From Planococcus citri (taxonomy: Eukaryota > Arthropoda > Insecta > Hemiptera > Pseudococcidae): 64,000 bases of DNA. The stretch covers positions 56,569,469-56,633,468 of the forward strand of contig NC_088677.1 in NCBI RefSeq assembly GCF_950023065.1. The letters are read 5' to 3'. A program made the position numbers and the translations under genes. The first letter of the stretch is position 1, and every line of letters starts with the position of its first letter. Below are positions 38,176 to 49,198 of the stretch, piece after piece. The notes below the pieces were generated by a model. It was not told where the DNA came from, searched no databases, and saw nothing but the letters and a program-made list of their open reading frames with translations.

Positions 38176-38331
38176 ATAGATGAAAACTCTCCTTTCATTC
38201 CAGACAACCCCTCTTAAATAGAAAAATTAATAGTTTTAATTAAAAAACACAACCTAGCAAACTCAATATAAACTTCCTAACATAAGTTGTAATAATCTAA
38301 TACCTACCTAATTATAAACACCAAAAAAAAA
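38176..38331 (+). mobile_element. Older 3' fragment of the same LINE family
   Basis: Aligned to the end of the 33.5-kb copy from ATAGATGAAAACTCTCCTTT to CTAATTATAAACACC plus an A run (38323-38331). Many substitutions and stops show it is older than its neighbour at 37.6 kb. Confidence 0.65.
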
Positions 38332-38616
38332 GATTTGGTAAAATCTTCTTCGATAGTTTTTTTAGGGTGATAATTTTTTGAGAATTTGAAAAAAATTAAT
38401 TATTTAAAATTTTAATTTTAATAAACTTCTAATTCCAAATCTTGCTCCAAATTTTTGCTTTCACTATTTGGAATAATTGTATTCTTGACCTGTTAAAAAA
38501 TGTTTATATTCAATTTTTTCAAAAACCATTGAACATTTTGTTGGTAAAATTATTTTCCATTTACTACTTTTTTTTGCATCCGATCAAAAATATTTTAAAT
38601 TACATAGGTAGGTACT

Positions 38617-39574
38617 AGGTAAGGGTAGAGGCACCAAATATGGACCACTTTTTTTTGGAGGATTGTCACTTGAAAACTAAAGGGTGTAGAAACCTCCACA
38701 AAGGCTTAAAATGAAGTTCCATCCTTTCCCAACACTGTACAAAAGTTCAGGGGTGAAGGTCAACTTTAAGTATGTTTTTTTTATTGTTGAGTGACGAGTG
38801 TCAAAATGACCATTCGAAATTTTGGATGCCTAATAAGTATGGACCACCTATAAAATTTTAAAATAAACTTACTTTTACATTTTTCAAAACGTTATATTTA
38901 TTTGTAGAAATGAATAAAAAAACGTATTCTAAGCAATGCAGGCTAATTTTGAATATTTTTTTCAAATTGTTGAATGACAAGTGTCAAAATGACAATTCAA
39001 AATTTTGGACGCCTAATATGGACCGCCTAAAGAATTTCAAAATGAACATATTTTTATGTTTCAAAACATCAGATTTATTTGTAGAAATGAACAAAAACAG
39101 TATTTCAAGCATTCCCCTTTTCAGCGCCTGTAAGAAATGATGAAAATTGAAAATGAGTAAAAAAATTCAATATCACAGGTGGTCCATATTAGCACACCCC
39201 ATAAAAAAACTTTACACCAAAAATTTCTGTACATACCCTCATTCTAAGCAAAAACTGATCACTCCAGCAGAAATTACATTCTTTTTTGATACCTATTATA
39301 AACGTCAATAACATTTAGAAAATAACACCACAATTATATTTTAATAAAAGTTGAAGAACACACTAAAAAAATTTTCAGTGTCTTAAAACAGTTTTTTGTA
39401 AATTTCTCAGCGAGTTTTGACTTTACAGTTATAATTTTTGTCTCATTCGTCTTTTTGGTGAAAAATACTTCGAAAAACAGTTTTTCCCGACAGATTGCGC
39501 TAATTACCGACGAGAACGGACGCTGGTCCATATTGCGGACTGGTCCATTATAATTGGTGCCCTTACCCTTACCT
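38617..39574. mobile_element. TIR element with internal tandem duplication, 958 bp
   Basis: The left end AGGTAAGGGTAGAGGCACCA is matched by the reverse complement of the right end with only small differences, and both terminal regions then carry ATGGACCA. Inside, a segment starting ATTGTTGAGTGACgAGTGTC at 38783 is repeated at 38966 (183-bp period), each copy containing TATGGACCaCC. No transposase frame is visible and no clear target duplication was found. Confidence 0.7.
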
Positions 39575-42229
39575 GATATTTTTTTAAAAAATCATGTATT
39601 GAGGAGGTTATTTTTAAATTTGAGTTCACAGTTATCCGTGCTGGTATATTTCTTGTCGAGAGAATTCAAAATGAAACATTTTTTTACATTTAAAATGGTT
39701 TGGATGATTGGATTTAAGAATGAGAATTCAAATTTCAAAAAAATATCAAACTCAATTTTTCATAAGAAACGTTTCTTTCAGATTTTTTTTCAAAATATTA
39801 AAAAAAATCATAGACATTGAATAGACTTGTTAAGTACCTCTACCTACGTCCTACCTTTTTGAAAGCTACGCACACTGGTGTATAGCTAAGCTTGCCTTAG
39901 CATCCTTTTTATTTTTATTTTTTATTTCAATTATTGAGTCAACAATAAATAAGCTGAGAATTTTTGAAATTTTTAAGAGAATTCGAGGATGAATTACTTT
40001 AATATGTTCCAATCGCTGTAAAAACTGAGTCATCTCATTAAGTATTACCTAGAAATTCGCCCTAAAAATGTTCAACTTCCAGCAACACAAACACAGGTAA
40101 AGTTAGACCACAGCACATTTCATCATAAGGTCAGGAAAATGTTCGTAGCCTCGCAGCTGACGTGGGGCTAATTTCCAGACAGGTATTTCAATTCGCAGTC
40201 GCATCCTTTTTAGCGAAAATCTCACACGAGTTGGCTTTAAAATTATTAGTACGCGAATTGGTCCAGGTATACCTGTATAGCGTATTATGGACCTTTATAT
40301 GTTTTATCCTTTAAAAGCGTCCACTTTCGTTAAAATGAACACCGTTGGCGGCGCAACAAGATGAAAAATATATTACTTTGTGTACGGCAAATGGTAATAA
40401 ACGGAATTCGTAATTACATCGTATCATGAATCGCAACTTCTCCACAGTGTTTCGGCTTTACAACACTGCGAGATATTATTTCATCGCACGTTAAAACTGA
40501 TATAATACGTATACAGAGTATACACAAGAGGTATATCTACCGCGAATACAAAAAATTCATAAAGAAGATGCTCTTTAAGGCTTTTTGTGTTTACTTTTTT
40601 GTATATAAATTTTGTAATAGTTTATAGTACGTTGAAATTGAGCACGCCATCAAAATTTTATACCAAATGGCATAATATGTTTCCATATAAATACATCCAG
40701 GTGAAATTACCGTAAAAGTCGGTTTAAAAAATTCTAATTATGTCGTAATTCGGTACACGCTGCGGGAAAAAATTCCGAGCGGACAATGTAAAAAATTTCG
40801 CCGAGTACTTAGGCTAGATTAAATAAATTTAGCGCAAAATTCGACGTCGCTCGTTATGTTGAAGTGTATAGGTAGGTACTCGTATTACTCGTCGTATTAT
40901 GGTTGTCGAAAGTCTACAGCCTATGTAGAAAATCGTCGTCGTCGGTCTCGGTTTTATCCCCAAAATCCCCAATAAGTGAATAAATGATGTACATTTGGAA
41001 ACCAACATTGCCAACCTTGACCTTGAACTGAACATTAAAATCGGAATGCATCGACGACCGACGACTACGACGACGACGACGTAATCAGCTAATTTCAACG
41101 TATCGCTTTCAATCAAAGTAAAACCTTTGGCTTATTAAACTTTCAAAAGTTGATACCTCATTGGCAAGCTCATCGCAGAACAGCATTAAACCGCGTACCT
41201 ATCTGGATGTTCGCAACCTTTTTGCGAATCATTAGCGGTGTGAAATATCAAACAGAACACAACGTTTACTTTTAATATAATTTTCAACGCCGGTCGTCGG
41301 CCTAAAATGGTGGCGGACGTTGCCGGTGAAACGTTAATCGTCGCTTTGCGGCGCTCTTTTCGCAAAGGGTTTTAAAATTTCGCCCCCACACGCCTACAAA
41401 AGGACTAGAAGTGTATTATACTGATACGTAGACGTAGACTACAACATCGCGGTATGTAAGTCCGAGTTAACTTAGAAGTTTGAAAATTGTTTAAAACGTT
41501 TGGTTGCACCGAAGCTTTCAACTGTTGCTATTAATCAAAGTCGGTTAGCCATTTAAAGATGGATGCTCTTTCTAATTACATAATAGGGATAACCGACAGA
41601 TGACCGTGTTTTGTTATACTGCTAGAATGCGCTACCTACTCGCTCACTCGCTCAGTTCTCTGTGTTTCTACGAATCGTCTGCGGAGAACGTGCCACCAAA
41701 ATACAAATAAATCACTCCTTCTTCCAGATTAATTCCATTATACTTGCCATTTAGTCGTCGTTGTTAGCTGTCTCGGAAAAATTTTCTCCTACATGCTTTT
41801 TCCCATACACGTAAAACGTATACCGCATTTATGTACTGTACCAACGTCCTGTTTCAACTTAATGCTATGCTACACTGACACTCCGTGTGCCTCACTACCA
41901 AGGAGTAAGGCTAAGAGCCTAGCCATCGTTAGACCGTTACCCTCAACTAAACATCAGTTTCGATTTTCATTCGGTCCATTATCTTATATGCATCTGTGTT
42001 TTTCTTTACTTTCAATGGTGGGTGGAGAGGCGAGTGTAAATAAATGTGATTCTTGTAGCGTTGTAGCAATGTTCGCAAAAAAAAATCGAGTAAAAATAAC
42101 GGGATAAGTATCCCACCTATCCTGACTGCCAGGAAAATGTTTCAATTGATTAAAAAATAATGGAAAAAGCACACAAAAATACATCACAAACTGCAATATG
42201 AAATTTCAACATCAAAACCTCACTTGACT
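39575..42229. other. Non-coding stretch, no gene seen
   Basis: About 2.6 kb without a supported frame. Near 40935 and 41050-41085 there are CGTCGT and CGACGA runs in opposite orientation about 130 bp apart, which could pair. Otherwise unremarkable. Confidence 0.4.
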
Positions 42230-42612
42230 TTTCAGGACAATTTTGGCAAACGCAAGAATTTTTGCCAATCTTGGCAACAGGATTTTTGAACATTTTGGAA
42301 AAAAGCAGAATTTTTTTTTGGCAATTTTTACAAAAGTTAGGAGTTTTTAATAATTTTGACAAGAAAGGAACTTCTTTACAATTTTGACATAAACAAGACT
42401 TTTTTGACAATTTAGGCAAAAACAGAACTTTGCAGAGTATTCTGGCAAAAAAACATAACAAGGACTTCTTAGGATAATTTTGGCAAAAGCAGGAATTTTC
42501 AAAATTTTGGCCAATGTTTTTTGGTCATTTCAGCAAGAAATATTACAACTTTCTCAATAACGTCAATAAAATGTATTTTTCGACCATCTTGGCAAAAAAC
42601 AAGACTTAAACT
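42230..42612. repeat. Degenerate tandem array, left flank
   Basis: Loose repeats of about 30-40 bp built on TTTTGACAATTTTGGCAAAA followed by a purine-rich segment (AACAGGACTT-like). The same array resumes at 45059. The segment with ACAAAAGTTAGGAGTTTTTA at 42331 has a close partner at 45077. Confidence 0.7.
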
Positions 42613-43036
42613 TTATACTTTTTTCCATTAACGTGCCTTCACTGCAACAAAGGCCAGAGGCACGGCAGGTAATAAAAGGTTACAGTTGAGTTAAAAGTCC
42701 ACTGGACTGAAGGAACTTGAATAGGTTGGCCATGGTCTCTGGGTCATCAAGTAGAATGTTTGGTAAAGTATTTGGTAGTTTGAACTTATTTCTCAATTCG
42801 CGATATTTCAGACAGTCTACTAATATGTGCTGGATTGTGATTTGGACAGAACATAGGGCACATAAAGGAGGAGGGGTTTTTCAAGGAGATAGGCATAAGT
42901 AAGTTTTGAGTGACCAATACGCATTTTACACAGAACTGTTTCCTCTTGGCAGTTGATTTGGCAGGAGGTGGACCAGAATTTGGCTGAAGGTTTAATGGAT
43001 CTCAGTTTATTAGATGTGTTGATACAGTTCCAATTA

Positions 43037-43915
43037 CACTAGGCAACAATTGAATCAGTCAGTATGGAAAGGGGATAAGTCCATTTTTGCGTTTTTCAGG
43101 AATAACAAAAAACTGATTCATTCAAAAATCAAAAAATTTCAGTAAACATGCTTAAGGTCATTGAAAGAGGACCCCAAGACACAACTTTTAGCGCAGTTTC
43201 CAAAAAAAAATATTCACGTGCGCCGGTGCTGTTGCTGCCTAAACAAATGGGACTTAGGCCCTTTCTGCACCAAATTGACAAAATTTCTTTCGAAATTTCT
43301 CGGGCACGAATGGGGCTTGATTCTACATCTAAGTACATCATTTAGACTGCTATCTCGTTTAAATTGACCAAAAACCCCTTGAGGTATCAGACTTTTTGCC
43401 GAAGTTGTTGATTTTTCCTTCATTTTTCAGTTCTGAGATTAACTTAAATTTCAAAAAATGGTTTTCTCAAAAATGTTAGTTATTTTTCAAGGAATTTAAA
43501 ACATTTTACAAAAAAGTCATAAATGCGGATCCGCCCTTTTTCTGCGCCCAAATACCACTTTCCCGGCAGCTTTGCGGAAATCTGACATCACCAGTCGATC
43601 CGCCGTACTTTGAAACCCCCATTTCCGCAAAAATTTTTTTTTCAAAAATGTGACTTGTTACCTTTCCATACTCACCGATTCAATTGTTCACCTTTTTTTT
43701 TGTTTTCAGGTTGAAAATGGGCTTAATCGATAGTTTAGACCCTAAAACAAAAAACAGAGTGAGGTTTATCAATTTGAGTTGTTTTTGTGATCATCTCCCC
43801 TGACTACAAAAACAACCCAAATTGATAAACCTCACTCTGTTTTTTGTTTTAGGGTCTAAACTATCAATTAAGCCCATTTTCAACCCGAAAACAAAATATA
43901 TGCCGTTGCCTAGTG
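43037..43915. mobile_element. CACTA-type non-autonomous transposon, 879 bp with insert
   Basis: The left end is CACTAGGCAACAATTGAATC; the right end is GTTGCCTAGTG at 43915. TTA flanks both sides (43034-43036 and 43916-43918). CACTA ends and a 3-bp duplication fit the EnSpm/CACTA superfamily. The inner part of the right terminal repeat (GATTCAATTGTT, 43677-43688) is separated from its tip by a 216-bp hairpin element at 43689-43904. Removing that, the terminal repeats match for about 37 bp. No transposase frame. Confidence 0.8.
43689..43904. mobile_element. Hairpin element inside the CACTA right terminus
   Basis: Near-perfect palindrome: GTTTTCaGGTTGAAAATGGG at 43702 is mirrored by CCCATTTTCAACCcGAAAAC near 43873. 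The inner arms share CTAAAACAAAAAACAGAGTG and GAGGTTTATCAATTTG around a loop near 43797. GTT at 43686-43688 and 43905-43907 looks like a 3-bp target duplication. Confidence 0.8.
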
Positions 43916-44086
43916 TTATTAGACCATTCTAATTGTAAGTATAGCTGGTTTTCCACCACAGTTTTGAAGTCAACACTATGGACTGGTATGTTTGGTACTG
44001 GTTGAAGTGAGGCTGCTTCTTTTGCCATTTTGTCAACTGATTTGTTCTCTTCAATGCCTTTGTGTCCAGGAATCCATGCCAGTGTA

Positions 44087-44868
44087 CACTGAAAGAAATG
44101 ATTTTCAAAATGCATTATTCAGTCCCAAAATTGATGCAATGGTTACTGCACAGTACAGTAATTTTCAAGTTACCTAAATTTTGATGTAATGATTGCATAG
44201 TTTAAATCAGAGAATGCATCATACAATGGAATGAGTACATCGCCAGGATGGATTTATTGCATCACTCTTAAAAATTCATTTTGATGATCTCATTACATTT
44301 TTTTGGGGACTCAGTCCTGCAGACATGGTATTCAAAACATCATTTGGTGAGTAATAATTACATCGTATAGTAAGCAATGATTACATTCCTTAAACATGAC
44401 TGAGAACCATGTAGTGATTTACTGAATACAGTAAACGATGTACTCAATCGCTATACAGCAATGAAATCATTTTTTTCAAACAGTGAAAAATCTATAAATA
44501 CTTCGAGGGCCTGAATCAAATATTCTGCTCGCGGCCATGTCGTTAAGTGAAGGTAGTTAGGAATGAAAGGTCGCAGGTTTGAATCCCAGTCAGGTAGGAA
44601 AATTTTCTTAGGGAAATTAGGTCTAGAAAAATTTGTTGCAGTGAGAATTATTTAGATGTGCGGAGAAACGTGAAATTGATAGTACCTATCCCCACTTTTT
44701 AAATATTGTTGAATAAAAGCGATGGAATGGTTACTGCACTTCTGTGTAATAGTTACTTCTCTAAATATGTACTGATTAATGAGTTTCATTCCTATACCAA
44801 AATTACCGCGTTTTAATGCACCAAGTGCATCGTTTTAATGTAACTATTACTGTTTATTTCTTTCAGTG
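44087..44868. mobile_element. CACTG-ended non-autonomous transposon, 782 bp
   Basis: Ends CACTGAAAGAAAT and ATTTCTTTCAGTG (imperfect beyond the first 13 bases), flanked by TA on both sides, interrupt the RNase H frame of the LINE. A TA duplication points to Tc1/mariner-like integration. The interior has many loosely repeated words around GCAATGATTACAT and TGTACTCAAT. It includes a tRNA-like segment at 44521-44605. No transposase frame. Confidence 0.7.
44521..44605 (+). other. tRNA-related segment with B-box-like sequence
   Basis: GGTCGCAGGTTTGAATCCCA (44570-44589) closely resembles a tRNA T-arm/B box of RNA polymerase III genes. The upstream part (CGCGGCCATGTCGTTAAGTG) could be a degenerate A-box/D-arm region. 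There is no full cloverleaf that I can draw, so this is more likely a SINE head or old tRNA-derived sequence than a tRNA gene. Confidence 0.4.
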
Positions 44869-45058
44869 TAACTTGACCAATAGGGAATGAGGTCAAATGA
44901 GAGATTATTTCTTTAGCGAGTGGATGTTGAGAATGATGATATAAGGATCCAATAAGCAGTGAAGTGCGCTAGCTGAATCAGTTTATGTTGCATGCTTGAA
45001 GTTTGTTGAACTGCTAGTTTGATTGCAAATAATTCAGCTTAGAGAATAGAGTAGGTAC

Positions 45059-45400
45059 TGTTTTGCCAATTTTAACAAAAGTTGGGATTTTTTAATAGTT
45101 TTTTTTTTAAAAGAAACTTCTGTACAATTTTGGCAAAAATGAGACTTTTTTGACATTTTTTCTGGATATAAGATTTTTAAAGACATTTTTGCAAAAAACA
45201 TGTGCTTTTTTGGCTACTTTTATAAAAAGTCAAGATTTTCTAAAAATTTTGGCAATAATGGGAATTTTTGAAATTTTGGCAAACAACAGGGGTTTTTGTT
45301 TATTTTTACAAAAAATTTAGGACTTTTTTGATAACTTCAGAAGAAAATGTATTTTTTGACAAATGGCCAAAATCACTGTGTTTTTTTTGATAATTTCGAC
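45059..45400. repeat. Degenerate tandem array, right flank
   Basis: Continuation of the array at 42230-42612, with words such as TTTTGGCAAAAATGAGACTT and TTTTGGCAATAATGGGAATT. Confidence 0.7.
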
Positions 45401-48303
45401 GCCACCATTGCCTACCAGTATTATTTTGTATTACAATAAAAATTTCCCATCTATCTAAACTATAAAAGTATGTACGTATCAAAAATCCCTATCAATTTAT
45501 AAAAATTCAGAAAAAATGACTTGAAAATCTATAAAATTGTCCCATCAAAACAGTTGAATACAACTTCCAAGTTGTTGCAAAATTGCAAAATTTGAAAAAA
45601 ATTAGCAAAATTTGCCCCTGGCTGAAATATTTAGAAAAATATTGTAAAACAACGGCGGCGTGGCGGAGAGGGAAGGGGGAATCTTATTCTAATGTTCTTC
45701 CAGCTAACGAGACAATTACATGACAGCAAATTTTTTCACAATAAAAACTTGCCCAAATCACAACAAAACAACCAATTACAGAAGTGTCAACATTTAATTT
45801 ACCAAGGCCTCTAATTTTGAAGTGAAAATTGCAACATTTTTATAACATTTCCTTGGTCTCCACACCAGAGCAAAATTTCTCTAATTTTCACAGTTCTTCA
45901 GAATCTGGACCAGCTAGGTACCTTGAAATAATTTTCATTTTTCCAGAGAATAAATGTAATAAAAAACTATCTAGTTAACGAAAAATAAAACATATTTTCG
46001 TGTAAACTAATCTCACCAGTCACCAATATCCAAAAATCAAAATCAAACCAATCTCCAGCCTTATAAATTCAAAAAACTTTATAAGCTTCCGTCATAGTTA
46101 CATATAGGTACGTGCTCGAATACATATGAAATAATCATCACATAGATAAGTACGAGTACTAAACAACAGCCCTTAAAATTCACCACATTCGAGAACCTGG
46201 ACAGTATACCGAATTATCACGTCGTCAGCAAAGCACGAGTAATTCCAAGTACCTACTACGTAGGTATTAGGGAACGTAATAGAAATTTCATCATTTCCCA
46301 CGACAAACTTGTTGGCGCAAAAAATTACCCCTTAATTGAGCAAAGTATACACATTCGGGTAAAGTTATACTTAGGTACTATTACGTAGGTAAATTCACGC
46401 CACGCCGAAATAACAACAATCACATTTTACGTACATCGTCCAGTACCTACACACGTTCGGATAATTGAGTGTTCAATTAATATTTCACCATTAAAATGAA
46501 AACTTTTTAATAAAGCATTAAAATGAAAATATGTTGAGCGTGTAAAGTTACCCTTTAGGGTCAGTACCGAGCAACTTTTAATGAAAGTTTAATTTTACTA
46601 GTAAACTTTTCGACATGGTTCACACAATAGCAACAGCAACACAACCAGCAAGTCGCAGTCGTGAATTAAATGAGCCACATACACATAGATGGTCATTATT
46701 ACAGTAGGTAAAAATTACGTACATATAGCTACGAGTACATAGTTTTACCAACGATGCAGGTAATTTTTTTCTCCCTCAGTTCTTCATATACTGTACACTT
46801 TTGAACGTCCAAATATAGTCGAACGAACGAAAAACAACTATGTCCAATTTCAGTAATACTAATCCACCTCGTAGTACGTATCTTTTTTGAAAATATACAC
46901 CGCGAATTAAATTCATCTGAATAATTCATCGTGTTTTGTACGATTAATTCGTGATACCGCACCTTTTTACCAATGTACCGATACAAGAAGTCAAATATAC
47001 CTCTGACTCATATGAACCCAGTCACACAGTTGTGTGGCAGTGGCAGTGACGGTGGCGATGGACTACAAACAGTATACACGAACCGACGTTCATCAAAATT
47101 GCATCGTTAATTAAAACCTGGCAAATATTCCAGGTTCGAGGTTTTAGTAAAATTACATTTTTAACATTGCGTGAAAAATGAAACAAGGTGCTTAGCATTT
47201 TTAAAGGCAGTTTGTATAATTCGTTAAGGCTATTGTAAAACATAATTTATTTGTTAGGGGAAATATTGTCCTGTAATTAGAAACAAGAGAGCGAGCTTTA
47301 AAAGAAGGTTGAAAAAAACCTTTAATGTGTACCTCGTCGCTTGAATTCTTTATTTCGTTCTCGTTTTTTTTTCTCGTCTCATGGTAAGTGTATAAATTTT
47401 ATTTAGAAAAAAAAAATAGAAATATGTGGAAAAAAAGCGCGCCAAAAACTAGTATTATGCTGGTAAGTGGATTATTATTTATAAAGCATGTAATACCTTA
47501 ATTTAAGTAATGCGATGAATGCGTTGATAAGATTATTCTCAAGTTAGTATACGTGTGTGTAGGTGCTTTAAAGTATTTTGGCTAAATTACGCGGTGGGTG
47601 ACTTTTTTTTCTACCAACTCTCTTTCAAGTACTTTTTAATGGTTCTCAAAATAAGCGCGAATATTGTTTCACGTAGGTGGTAAATCAATCACTTTTACGC
47701 GTTCGTTGATAAAAAAAATGAAAGAAAAAAATTATAAAAAAACCATACCTACATAAGCATACAAATAACCTACACATGTGTATCGAGTGGGTGAAGAACG
47801 CAGGCGAAGCATTGCCCTCGAACATTTATGCATATATGTATACTTACTGTCGATAATTCTATATTCGTAATATATTTTTTTTTCTTCTAAAAATATACCT
47901 AAACGTATTTCGAATATAGAACCTACGTACATAAGCATCAATAAGTCAACACATTTCGATCGCGAATGCGATAATTTTATCCACATATACGAAATATTTC
48001 GTTAATGCGTCTTTTTCGAATACGTATAACTCGATGCTAAAATTTAGTAGGCACGCTTCACGAATTCTTGCGAATATTTCACCAAATTATTTCTATTTCC
48101 GCGCAATACCTACTCAGAGTTCATTCGAGAATACCTACATAGACATACCTAACCTACACGTGTATCGAAATTCAAAGGGTTACTTCGAACATTTCGTTAG
48201 ATTTTATCAACGAATTCATCGCTATTTTGGGACAAAGACGTAAATTGCTTCTATATTATAATAAATCTTTAATATCGCCATGTAGAGGGTACTTGGGACT
48301 CCA
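45401..48303. other. Non-coding stretch before the LTR element
   Basis: No supported frame. Scattered TAGGTACCTA-like words (for example near 46105 and 46250-46270). No promoter or exon can be defended. Confidence 0.4.
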
Positions 48304-48804
48304 TGTTACCACTCTACAGTGGTAATTTGATGCCCAGGCAGGCGGCAACACTGCAACCAGTACAGCGCCATCTGGTGTACTGGTTCAGTGGAGACGACGG
48401 CCGAGATTGCCGAAGCGAGCCGCCTTGCAGTTTTCTAACCATCTTCATAAAGAGTAGTAATAAGTTTAACGCTGGCTTATGCCAACTCTGTCTGTTAGGA
48501 AACGCCTTTATTCCCAGCAGAATCTTTCGTGTAACCGAATGGTATTGAATAGTTATCGTAGTAACGTTCTTATTCACTGTACATCAAATGAGAGATATAA
48601 ATATATGGTGAAACGTATGTATTTGTGTTGATCATTGATTTACGACGAGTTGTGGAGAGTAGTAGTTGGGTAGACTGAGATAGGTATTTATACCTTGTGG
48701 GTTCAGTGTTCTATACGAACTGGGTTGTTTTAGGGTTAAGGTACCAGGTGGCATAAGTAAGACTTTTCCCCTAAACCATAAGAACCCCCTGTTTTACCCT
48801 AACA
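48304..48804 (+). repeat. Candidate 5' LTR, about 501 bp
   Basis: Starts TGTTACC and ends CCCTAACA, giving TGTTA..TAACA inverted ends, and is followed two bases later by a primer-binding site. A TATA-like TATAAATATAT lies at 48596-48606. Only one copy is visible in the window, so both boundaries rest on these signals rather than on an alignment of two LTRs. Confidence 0.5.
48596..48606 (+). promoter_or_regulatory. TATA-like box in the candidate LTR
   Basis: TATAAATATAT, the only strong TATA-like word in the candidate LTR, about 200 bp before its end. A start site just downstream would give an R-U5 of usual size. Confidence 0.35.
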
Positions 48805-48805
48805 T

Positions 48806-48824
48806 TGGCGCCATAAACGTGGTG
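48806..48824 (+). promoter_or_regulatory. Primer-binding site, Lys-tRNA-like
   Basis: TGGCGCC followed by ATAAACGTGG lies right after the candidate LTR. TGGCGCC is the complement of the 3' end of the Lys tRNA used by many insect Ty3 elements, and the following ACGTGG also resembles their usual site with two extra bases. It sets the LTR boundary and the direction of reverse transcription. Confidence 0.6.
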
Positions 48825-48864
48825 TTTCTTTCTGAGAAGTTCTGAGCAGGTTGAGAAGTGAAAG

Positions 48865-49045
48865 TTTGCACAACTGTGCAAAGTGGAACGAAGTTGCTCG
48901 GATGCGGATCGGACAAACCCATGTGTAACCAGGTTAGTGGTGAATGTTTTATTATTTCGTTAAGTTATTCGTTTATTCGCGATCGTTCGTAATTCGCGAA
49001 GTGTTTTTTGATAGTGAAAAAGTGAAAATTTGCACTTTTGTGCAA
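48865..49045 (+). promoter_or_regulatory. Two short self-complementary stem-loops in the leader
   Basis: TTTGCACAACTGTGCAAA (48865-48882) is an 8-bp stem with a two-base turn; TTGCACTTTTGTGCAA (49030-49045) is a similar 6-bp stem. Both follow a GTGAAA word and seem to be duplicated copies. Their place between primer-binding site and gag is where packaging or dimer signals sit in retroelements; that role is inferred. The leader also has two short upstream frames (48902-48928 and 48921-48992) and a possible intron (GT at 48932, AG at 49092). Confidence 0.45.
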
Positions 49046-49198
49046 GATTGTACTAACCTGGTCAAGTCCATTCCTGCTTGATTTGTGTGCAGTTCTGTCC
49101 TGCAACAAAGAAAGTAGACGTTGTTTAGCCGGATTTTTCTTGAAGTAAACGAAAGTTTACCTACCTAATTTGAGTATTATTTACCTGATTTGAGTAAA

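Larger units (their letters stand above)
42613..45058 (-). pseudogene. I/Jockey-type LINE fragment carrying nested transposons
   Basis: On the minus strand three pieces read as one RNase H and tail region. They are 45055-44871 (AELFAIKLAVQQTS, then frame-shifted), 44086-43919 (TLAWIPGHKGIEENKSVDKM) and 43033-42680 (a KMRIGHSKLTYAYLLEKP block, then LCALCSVQITIQHILVDC). This is a different family from the 33.5-kb LINE. The 5' end, including polymerase and endonuclease, is missing. The pieces are split by DNA transposons at 43037-43915 and 44087-44868, each placed so that the LINE frame continues exactly across when the insert and one target duplication are ignored. The LINE sits inside the 42.2/45.1-kb tandem array. 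Confidence 0.8.

Noticed and set aside
41793..42107. 104-codon frame near 41.8 kb as a possible host exon
   Set aside because: No domain, no splice signals in phase, mixed composition.
44521..44605. Functional tRNA gene
   Set aside because: Only a B-box/T-arm-like sequence is convincing; acceptor and anticodon arms cannot be drawn.
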